A stretch of DNA of 64,000 nucleotides from Nocardioides cavernae (GTDB lineage: Bacteria; Actinomycetota; Actinomycetes; Propionibacteriales; Nocardioidaceae): the NCBI RefSeq assembly GCF_013410035.1, contig NZ_JACCBW010000002.1, positions 1 through 64,000 on the forward strand, written 5' to 3'. The notes under the pieces were generated by a model. The model was not told the DNA's origin. It saw only the letters and a program-made list of their open reading frames with translations, and made no database searches. The position numbers and the translations under genes were made by a program. Positions 57,819 to 64,000 of the stretch are shown piece by piece (positions within the stretch are counted from its first letter, which is position 1; each line of letters begins with the position of its first letter).

Positions 57819-59614
57819 CCCATCCGCTCCACGACCTCCGCCTGCCCGGCCCGACGCTCGTCCTCGTCGACGACTCCGACGGCCTGGCCCTCGACGCCCT
57901 GCACGGCATCGAGGACGTGCCCGGCATCGTCAGGCCCCAGGTCGTCATGCTGTCCTCGCTCGACGGCCCGCTGAAGGGGTGGGGGTCGGTGCTCGTCGTC
58001 GCCGCCGACCGGTCGCGGCTGCGGCGGATGGCCAGCGCCGTGCCGCTCCTCGGGCAGTGCAAGGCCGTGGCCTGCTGGCTCACCGACGCGCCGACCCCGT
58101 GGGTGCTCGTCCCCCGTCCGGAGTGGCCGCGCCTGGTCCACCTCGCCGCCCGCGAGGCCGGCGACCGCGGTGTGCTGACGGTCGTCCGCTTCGCTTCCGG
58201 TGCGCGCGCCCAGGTCGTCGTGATGGAGATGGCCCGGCAGGCCGCCGGTCCCGGTGACGCCACGCACGGCGGGCTCGTCGTGGCGTACGCCGGGCGTCCC
58301 GCCGCGCCCGGCCTCGACGCGCGCTCGGTGCTGCTGGCCGACGTCGCGGGCGCCGGTGCCGCCGAGAGGGACGTGCCCCCCGACGTCGTCGTGGCCCGTC
58401 GCGGCTCGGCGGCCGACGTCCCCGACCACCACGTCATCGACCGTGCCCCGACCGTCGTGACCGACCCCGGACCCGAGCCGGTCGACGAGCGCGTCTTCAA
58501 CCCGATCGGCTTCCGCAAGGACTGGGACCACCCGGTGGTCGACCTCGCGCGGCTGGTCACGGGGTCGGGTCGAGGTCCCGTCACCGAGGACGTGGTCGCG
58601 GCCGCGCGCGCCTTCCAGGGCGTACGCCTGCCCGCCGACACCCGCACCGCCGACCTCCTGGCCCTCGCGGTCTCCGGGGTGCCGGTGGTCACCGAGGGCG
58701 TGCTCGACGTCGCCCCGCCGCTCGCGGCCGCGCTCGACGCGGAGGTCGACCTCGACGACCCGCTGCGGCGCGAGGAGCACAGCCTCGCGGTGCGCCGCGC
58801 GGCGTTCGACCACCACTCCACGCTGGCGTGGCGCGCCGCGCTCGCGACGCGCGCCGGCGTCCGTCACGTCGGCCTGCCGCCGGTCAGCGCGCTGCTGGCG
58901 ACCAAGCGCCCCGACATGCTCGAGTTCGCGCTGCGCCAGGTGGCCCGGCAGCGGGGCGCGGAGGTCGAGCTGGTCCTCGCCGCGCACGGCTTCGAGCCGG
59001 ACCGCGAGGCCGTACGCGCCGCGCTGGGCGACCGGCCGCACCAGGTCCTCACCTTCGACGGGTCGGAGTTCTTCGGCGACGTCCTCACCGCCGCGGCGCG
59101 GGCCGCGTCGAGCGAGGTCCTGCTCAAGGTCGACGACGACGACTGGTACTCCCCCGACGCGGTGCACGACCTCCTCATGGCGCGACGGTTCTCGGGCGCC
59201 GACGTGGTCGGGATGCCGTCGGAGTTCGTCTACCTCCACGCCAACGCCGAGCGCGGCGACCTCACGGTCCGGCGCAACCACCCCTCGGAGGTCTTCGCGC
59301 GCTTCGTGGCGGGCGGGACGCTGCTGCTCGACCGCGGCCTGCTCCGCTCGCTCGGCGACTTCCGCCGCGTCCGCAGGTTCGTCGACGCGCAGCTGCTGTC
59401 GGGCGTCGAGGCGGCGGGCGGTCGGATCTACCGCACGCACGGCCTCGGCTACGTCCTGCGCCGCACCGGCGCGGGACACACCTGGCAGCGTGACGACGAG
59501 GAGTTCCGCCGACCTGACATCGTGGCCTCGGAGTGGAGCGGGTTCCAGCCCAGCCGGGCGCTGGAGGTCGACCCGCTCGATCGTCCCGACCGGGACGCGA
59601 CGGGGGGTGCGTAG
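57815..59614 (+). CDS. Glycosyltransferase-like protein with two parts
   Basis: Protein of 599 aa from GTG 57815. The first 330 residues are of unrecognised type, alternating alpha/beta, with VFNPIGFRKDWDHPVVDLAR suggesting a GT-B-like or glycosyltransferase-1 scaffold. The second half is GT2-like: SALLATKRPDMLEFALRQVA, EVLLKVDDDDWYSPDAVHDL with the DDDD acid cluster, and HPSEVFARFVAGGTLLLDRG. It appears to be a fusion of a cell-surface glycan enzyme with a GT2 domain. Overlaps the previous gene by 4 bp and the next starts 4 bp after it. Confidence 0.75.
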   Translation: MTHPLHDLRLPGPTLVLVDDSDGLALDALHGIEDVPGIVRPQVVMLSSLDGPLKGWGSVLVVAADRSRLRRMASAVPLLGQCKAVACWLTDAPTPWVLVPRPEWPRLVHLAAREAGDRGVLTVVRFASGARAQVVVMEMARQAAGPGDATHGGLVVAYAGRPAAPGLDARSVLLADVAGAGAAERDVPPDVVVARRGSAADVPDHHVIDRAPTVVTDPGPEPVDERVFNPIGFRKDWDHPVVDLARLVTGSGRGPVTEDVVAAARAFQGVRLPADTRTADLLALAVSGVPVVTEGVLDVAPPLAAALDAEVDLDDPLRREEHSLAVRRAAFDHHSTLAWRAALATRAGVRHVGLPPVSALLATKRPDMLEFALRQVARQRGAEVELVLAAHGFEPDREAVRAALGDRPHQVLTFDGSEFFGDVLTAAARAASSEVLLKVDDDDWYSPDAVHDLLMARRFSGADVVGMPSEFVYLHANAERGDLTVRRNHPSEVFARFVAGGTLLLDRGLLRSLGDFRRVRRFVDAQLLSGVEAAGGRIYRTHGLGYVLRRTGAGHTWQRDDEEFRRPDIVASEWSGFQPSRALEVDPLDRPDRDATGGA

Positions 59615-59617
59615 GCC

Positions 59618-61195
59618 ATGGCCCGACAGCCGGTGGTGCGCCACAACGACTGGGGGTCGCTGACCCCGCCCGCACTGGGCGAGTGGGAGCCGACGATGCC
59701 CGTCACCGTCGTCGTCCCCACGTTCAACTACCAGCAGAAGCTGCCGTACGTCCTGGCCGGCCTCGCCGCGCAGTCCTACCCCGCGCACCTGCTCGAGGTC
59801 CTCGTCGTCGACGACCAGAGCACGCCGCCGCAGGAGCTGCCCGAGGTCCGCCCGGACAACACCCGGCTCATCCGCGTCGAGGACGGGTGGGGTCGCGCCA
59901 ACGCCTGCCACCTCGGCGCGCACCAGGCCGACGGCGCCATCCTGCACTGGTACGACGCCGACATGCTCGCGCACCGCGAGGAGGTCGAGGCGCACGCGCG
60001 CTGGCACCACCTCGTCGACTACGCCGTCCCCGGCGGGCACAAGCTCTTCGTCGACCCGACCCCGCTCTTCGACCTCGACCCGGGCCTCGTGCGCGACCGG
60101 GTCGCCGCCGGCGGGGCGGCCGACCTGTTCCCCGGACAGGAGCACGAGAAGCACCAGTGGGTCGAGGACTACTGGGCCAAGACCGACGACCTGCGCACGG
60201 CCGGGCCGCGCGCCCAGCGGTACCACATCGGCATGACCGGCTCGGTGACCAAGGCGCTCTACGACGACTCCGACGGCTTCGACCTGACACTGCGGCTCGG
60301 CGAGGACATGCACCTCGGCCACTCCCTGGCCCAGGCCGGTGGCGTCTTCGTCGTCGACCGCGAGGCGAGGAGCTGGCACCTCGGCCGCTCGCAGGTGCTG
60401 CGTCGCGCCGAGCAGGTCAACCGCTTCAACGACCCCTACCTCGCCGACCTGGTCCCGACGATGCGGCCCAAGCGCAACAAGCGCGGGCGCACCTACCAGG
60501 TGCCCTACCTCGAGGTCGTCCTCCAGGCCGGTCCGGCCGACGAGACGATCCGCGTCGTCGACTCGCTGCTCGACGGCGACGTGCCGGACCTCCGGATCAG
60601 CGTCGTCGGGCCGTGGGGCACCGTCCACGAGGACCGCGTCCAGCCGGTCGAGGACCCGGTGCTCGAGACCCGGCTGGTCCACCGCTCCTACCTCCACGAG
60701 CCGCGGGTGCGGCTGGTCGAGTCCGCGCCCGCCACCTCCGACGCCGAGTTCGTGCTGACCCTCCCCGACGTGACGATGGCCCCGCTTCCGGCGGCCGTGT
60801 CGGCGCTGCTCGACGACCTCGAGCGCACCCACCACGGCGCCCGCGTCCTGGCGTACGCCTCGGGCACGGCGGCGCGGCTCGAGCGTACGTCCGCGCTCGC
60901 CCGCGTCGCCCGCCTGGCCGACGAGGGGGACGACCGCGAGACCCTGCTCGACGAGTCGTTCGGCGTGAAGACCTATCCGGCGAGCGACGTCGGCTGGGTG
61001 CCCGTCGCCGAGCGCGAGGTCGAGCGGTTCGTGCTCGGTGCCCGCCCGCCGATGGACCCGGTCAGGTCGGAGAACAAGCTGCGCCGGGCGCTGGCCAGGG
61101 CCGCCGAACCGTCCGCTGCCGCCGAGGTCCCTGCCCCGCCGGCCGCCGAGCCGGAGGCCGAGCACAGGCGGGGGCTGTTCGGCCGCCGTCGCTGA
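59618..61195 (+). CDS. Glycosyltransferase family 2 protein
   Basis: Protein of 525 aa. The GT2 fold starts at residue 28 (VTVVVPTFNYQQKLPYVLAG), with LEVLVVDDQSTPPQELPEVR and WYDADMLAHREEVEAH as metal-binding part and LRLGEDMHLGHSLAQAGG as the ED acceptor-side motif. The C-terminal 200 residues form a second domain. A polar tail with Ala/Pro (EPSAAAEVPAPPAAEPEAEH) ends the protein. Last of four genes sulfotransferase-GT-GT-GT. Confidence 0.88.
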   Translation: MARQPVVRHNDWGSLTPPALGEWEPTMPVTVVVPTFNYQQKLPYVLAGLAAQSYPAHLLEVLVVDDQSTPPQELPEVRPDNTRLIRVEDGWGRANACHLGAHQADGAILHWYDADMLAHREEVEAHARWHHLVDYAVPGGHKLFVDPTPLFDLDPGLVRDRVAAGGAADLFPGQEHEKHQWVEDYWAKTDDLRTAGPRAQRYHIGMTGSVTKALYDDSDGFDLTLRLGEDMHLGHSLAQAGGVFVVDREARSWHLGRSQVLRRAEQVNRFNDPYLADLVPTMRPKRNKRGRTYQVPYLEVVLQAGPADETIRVVDSLLDGDVPDLRISVVGPWGTVHEDRVQPVEDPVLETRLVHRSYLHEPRVRLVESAPATSDAEFVLTLPDVTMAPLPAAVSALLDDLERTHHGARVLAYASGTAARLERTSALARVARLADEGDDRETLLDESFGVKTYPASDVGWVPVAEREVERFVLGARPPMDPVRSENKLRRALARAAEPSAAAEVPAPPAAEPEAEHRRGLFGRRR

Positions 61196-61236
61196 CCGCG
61201 CCGTCGACCACCTTCGTGGGTCGGTCGGCGGTCAGC
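61191..61236. terminator. Bidirectional hairpin between GT and UGD genes
   Basis: GCTGACCGC (61191-61199) pairs perfectly with GCGGTCAGC (61228-61236), and further GACCAC/GTGGGTC pairing with a bulge closes the loop. Both stop codons (61193-61195 and 61232-61234) lie in the arms. Confidence 0.7.
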
Positions 61237-62404
61237 CGGCGCCGAAGAGGTCGCGCGTGTAGACCTTGTCCCGCACGTCGTCGAGCTCCTCGACCAGGCG
61301 GTTGGCCACGATGAGGTCGGCCCGGGCCTTGAACGACGCCAGGTCGCGGGTGACCTCGGAGCCGAACCAGAGGTCCTCCTCGAGCTCCGGCTCGTAGACG
61401 ACGACCTCGACGCCCTTGGCCTTGAGCCGCTTCATGATCCCCTGCACCGACGACTCGCGGAAGTTGTCCGAGCCGGCCTTCATGATGAGGCGGTGGATGC
61501 CGACGACCTCCGGCTCGCGGTCGAGGATGTCGAAGGCGATGAAGTCCTTGCGCGTGGTGTTGGCGTCCACGATCGCGGAGATCAGCGTCTGCGGCACGTC
61601 GCTGTAGTTGGCCAGCAGCTGCTTGGTGTCCTTGGGCAGGCAGTAGCCGCCATAGCCGAACGACGGGTTGTTGTAGTGCGTGCCGATGCGCGGGTCGAGC
61701 CCGACGCCGTCGATGATCTGGCGCGAGTCGAGGCCGCGTGACAGCGCGAAGGAGTCGAGCTCGTTGAAGTACGCCACGCGCATCGCGAGGTAGGTGTTGG
61801 CGAAGAGCTTGATCGCCTCGGCCTCGGTCGGCTGGGTGAAGAGCACGGGCACGTCGTCGGCGTCCGCGCCCTTGAGCAGCAGCTCGGCGAACGCGCGGGC
61901 GCGTGCGGAGTCCTCGCCGACGACGATGCGGGCGGGGTGCAGGTTGTCGTGCAGCGCCCGGCCCTCGCGGAGGAACTCGGGGGAGAAGATCACGTCCGCG
62001 ATCCCGAGCCGGGCGCGTACGTCCTCGATGTAGCCCACCGGCACGGTCGACTTGACCACCATCGTGGCGTGCGGGTTGATCCGGTGCACGTCGCGCATGA
62101 CCGCCTCGATGGAGGACGTATCGAAGTAGTTGGTCACCGGGTCGTAGTTGGTCGGCGTCGCGATGATCACGAACTCCGCGCCGGTGTGCGACTCCTCGGG
62201 GTCGGTCGTGAAGGTGAGGTCGAGGTCCTCCTCGGCGAGGAAGCGCGAGATGTCGTCGTCGTGGATCGGGCTCTCGCCGTTGCGCAGGCGCTCGACACGG
62301 CCCTCGTCGAGGTCGAGTCCGACGACCGTGTTGTGGCGGGCGAGCAGGACGGCCATGGACAGGCCGACGTAGCCGAGTCCGGCGACGGAGATCTTCGTGG
62401 TCAC
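61232..62404 (-). CDS. UDP-glucose/GDP-mannose dehydrogenase family protein
   Basis: Protein of 390 aa that oxidises a nucleotide sugar to the uronic acid with NAD. NAD motif [19 protein letters not shown] at 7-25, central domain, and catalytic Cys255 in [10 protein letters not shown]. The C-terminal domain has [15 protein letters not shown]. It is slightly shorter than typical UGDs (about 430-450 aa). It probably feeds uronic acid to the surface polysaccharide made by the convergent GT cluster. GTG 62404 chosen; an in-frame GTG at 62422 adds six residues. Confidence 0.9.
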   Translation of the reverse strand: MTTKISVAGLGYVGLSMAVLLARHNTVVGLDLDEGRVERLRNGESPIHDDDISRFLAEEDLDLTFTTDPEESHTGAEFVIIATPTNYDPVTNYFDTSSIEAVMRDVHRINPHATMVVKSTVPVGYIEDVRARLGIADVIFSPEFLREGRALHDNLHPARIVVGEDSARARAFAELLLKGADADDVPVLFTQPTEAEAIKLFANTYLAMRVAYFNELDSFALSRGLDSRQIIDGVGLDPRIGTHYNNPSFGYGGYCLPKDTKQLLANYSDVPQTLISAIVDANTTRKDFIAFDILDREPEVVGIHRLIMKAGSDNFRESSVQGIMKRLKAKGVEVVVYEPELEEDLWFGSEVTRDLASFKARADLIVANRLVEELDDVRDKVYTRDLFGAG

Positions 62405-62488
62405 GCGGTCAGTCTGCCGCACCTCGGCGGTCGGGACGTCATGAGAACTGGGCGTCCTGGTGAGCGGGCGGTGTCAACCCGGCGCGCC

Positions 62489-63523
62489 TCACTCCGCGAT
62501 CGGGGTGAGGTCGCTCGGCAGGACCGCGGGCACCCCGCCGGAGTGACGGGGGAGCCGGTTGGTGTCGGCGAGGCAGGCCGAGTTCTGCAACGGCTCGACC
62601 TTCTCGAGGCCGACCGGGTCGGGACCCCCGATGACGGGCAGCGTGAGCCGGAGGTCGACGCCGTCGCTCGTCAGGCTCGCACCGAGGACCGCCCAGCCCT
62701 CGTCGTACGCGCGGGCGAAGGTGGCGAGCGTCGTCCCGCCGCCCCCGCACGCGGCGTACGTCAGGGTCCAGCCGTCGAGCCGCCCGGCGAGCGTGCCGAG
62801 GTCCGGTGCGGTCGTGGTGGCCTCGGCCACGGGTGCGAGGCGCCGGTTGACCCCGGCCTCGAGGCGTGGTGCGGAGACCCGCAGGCCGAGGGCGCGGAGC
62901 GCCGGGTCGCCATCGACGGCGTCGACGAGCCGGGAGTCCTCGGCGTCGCCCCACGCGGCCGTGGTGTCGTCCTCGGCGGACGCGTCGCCCAGCGGCCGCG
63001 ACTGGATCGGCGGGGGCTCGAAGGGTGGGGAGGTCGTGTCGAGACAGGTCCGCGCGATCGGCTCCGGCGTGGGCCAGGTGCGGTCGAGGTGGTGGCGCGC
63101 GACGACCTCGACGGCGGCCCGCGCGCCGTCGCCGTCGGGGGTGACGACGAGCTGGGCGAGGGCGTCGCCGGTGGGCGAGGTGAGCGCGACCTGGACCGTG
63201 TCGCCGCAGGTGCTGGAGGTGCGGACCCAGCCGACGGACTTCGCCCAGTGCAGCTCCGACTGCGCCGCGGCCGCGACGTCCTTGGCGTACGACGTGGTGC
63301 GCCGGGCGACGAGCCGCACGACCTGCCCGTTGCTGCCGAGTGCGGGTCCCGCGACCCGGGCCGCCGTGGGCGCGACCCACGGGTCGGCCCACACGGACCG
63401 CGCGACCTCGAGGTCGCGCGCGTCGGACCCGATCGCCGGGTCCCCGCTGCACCCCGACAGCAGCGCGACCCCGAGCGCCAGGCTCAGGAGGCCGGCGTGA
63501 CGGCGAACCACGGCTCGTCCCAC
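62489..63523 (-). CDS. Hypothetical lipoprotein
   Basis: Protein of 344 aa. The signal peptide ends in lipobox LLSGC (Cys25), so it is anchored outside the membrane. The mature protein has a Cys pair (TSSTCGDT and IARTCLDT) and later Cys (TYAACGGG, QNSACLAD), probably two disulfides. No conserved domain recognised. It overlaps the upstream gene by 40 bp on the same strand, so co-transcription is likely. Confidence 0.75.
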   Translation of the reverse strand: MGRAVVRRHAGLLSLALGVALLSGCSGDPAIGSDARDLEVARSVWADPWVAPTAARVAGPALGSNGQVVRLVARRTTSYAKDVAAAAQSELHWAKSVGWVRTSSTCGDTVQVALTSPTGDALAQLVVTPDGDGARAAVEVVARHHLDRTWPTPEPIARTCLDTTSPPFEPPPIQSRPLGDASAEDDTTAAWGDAEDSRLVDAVDGDPALRALGLRVSAPRLEAGVNRRLAPVAEATTTAPDLGTLAGRLDGWTLTYAACGGGGTTLATFARAYDEGWAVLGASLTSDGVDLRLTLPVIGGPDPVGLEKVEPLQNSACLADTNRLPRHSGGVPAVLPSDLTPIAE

Positions 63524-64000
63524 CCGGAGACGCCGAGGTCGCCGCTGGTGAAGTCGTCACGCGACACGGTCTGCTCCCGACCGGACGCGGGGTCGAAGAT
63601 CGTGAGCGAGTCGCCGTCGCTGCCGGTCACGAGCACGACGTGGCCCGGGCGCGTGGTGTCGCCGACGTAGAGCGGGACGTTGTGCCCGTTCTCGACCGAG
63701 TCGGCGATGTGGTCGTAGGTCGCGCCCCGGTCGCTCGGCGCGACGGTCTCGACGTCGTACTCGGTGCCGGGCACGCCGCTGCCACCGTCGCTGGACATCT
63801 CCGCCGCCACGGCCCACGGCTGCGTGCCGGCCGCCTGCGGCCACGGGAACTGCAGGTCCCCGTCGCGGTCCTTCAGCGCGTTGGTGCGGTCGTGCATCGC
63901 CAACGACTCGTCGGCGAAGCGCTCCTCCGGCGAGCGCGGGTCGGTCTGGCCGGTGACCGGGTCGTAGCCGGTCTCCATCCAGAGCGCGTACGCCGGGTCG
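63484..64000 (-). CDS. C-terminal part of a hypothetical protein cut by the window edge
   Basis: Open frame that continues past the right edge (172 codons visible; ...DPAYALWMETGYDPVTG runs in frame to the end of the window). A C-terminal domain of about 90 residues (NGHNVPLYVGDTTRPGHVVL, GSDGDSLTIFDPASG) looks like a papain-like or peptidase C39-type fold with GH and a later Asp/Asn position, but the N-terminal part is missing. It precedes a lipoprotein gene with a 40-bp overlap. Full length and function cannot be told from here. Confidence 0.6.
   Translation of the reverse strand, partial: DPAYALWMETGYDPVTGQTDPRSPEERFADESLAMHDRTNALKDRDGDLQFPWPQAAGTQPWAVAAEMSSDGGSGVPGTEYDVETVAPSDRGATYDHIADSVENGHNVPLYVGDTTRPGHVVLVTGSDGDSLTIFDPASGREQTVSRDDFTSGDLGVSGWDEPWFAVTPAS

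Overview
The window is high-GC actinobacterial chromosome. Almost every reading frame ends codons in G or C, GTG starts and 4-bp ATGA/GTGA overlaps are common, and 13E12/DUF222-HNH, CE1758/CE1759 oxidoreductase and DUF4956-VTC-CotH genes are present. Recurrent GCGTACG words and the intergenic repeats near 55.3 and 55.7 kb resemble Nocardioidaceae, with Nocardioides the best guess. No rRNA, tRNA, CRISPR array or integrase was seen.

Layout. 0-3.7 kb: a secreted RTX-like protein between two copies of a CACGTG-rich repeat, then a divergent RimB-like protease and RimK-like ligase followed by a sulfotransferase-like gene. 3.7-5.9 kb: a lower-GC insert with an unknown membrane protein and a small partner, bounded by an 18/19-bp direct repeat. 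5.9-10.2 kb: two small membrane proteins, the DUF4956/VTC polyphosphate polymerase/CotH lipoprotein operon, and EcsC. 10.3-14.1 kb: a copper operon (csoR, copZ, a secreted copper-type protein, copA) with a CsoR operator; copA carries a 63-bp palindromic in-frame insertion. 14.2-18.1 kb: a LuxR-type regulator, a glycerophosphodiesterase, a TPR protein and a luciferase-like monooxygenase/FMN reductase pair.

18.2-24.8 kb is an accessory island of lower GC and relaxed codon use that looks like a defence island: a DUF4062-TPR protein, a nucleotidyltransferase plus PPP-type phosphatase operon, a membrane-anchored unknown, a protein with an RNRLAH HEPN-like motif, and a TIR-domain protein overlapping a TIGR02391 (Ymh) protein. 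This is the most likely place for an undescribed system.

25-34 kb: a DUF222-HNH protein, PRC-barrel and VOC proteins, a large AAA-LuxR regulator, a methyltransferase, a HIT-like protein and a zinc-ribbon SDR. 34-43 kb: a four-gene ABC exporter (two ATPases, two very large FtsX permeases), flanked on one side by an orphan LuxR regulator and on the other by two tandem orphan OmpR-type regulators. 43-55 kb is mostly housekeeping: GNAT, DEAD-box helicase, YceI, GlmS, GlpD, TetR, an AGPS-like FAD enzyme, pirin and a GH1 beta-glucosidase. 55.4 kb holds a GIY-YIG gene broken by one in-frame TGA. 55.8-62.4 kb is a surface-glycan type cluster (sulfotransferase, three GT2-like proteins, UDP-sugar dehydrogenase). 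The window ends in a lipoprotein gene and a protein truncated by the window edge.
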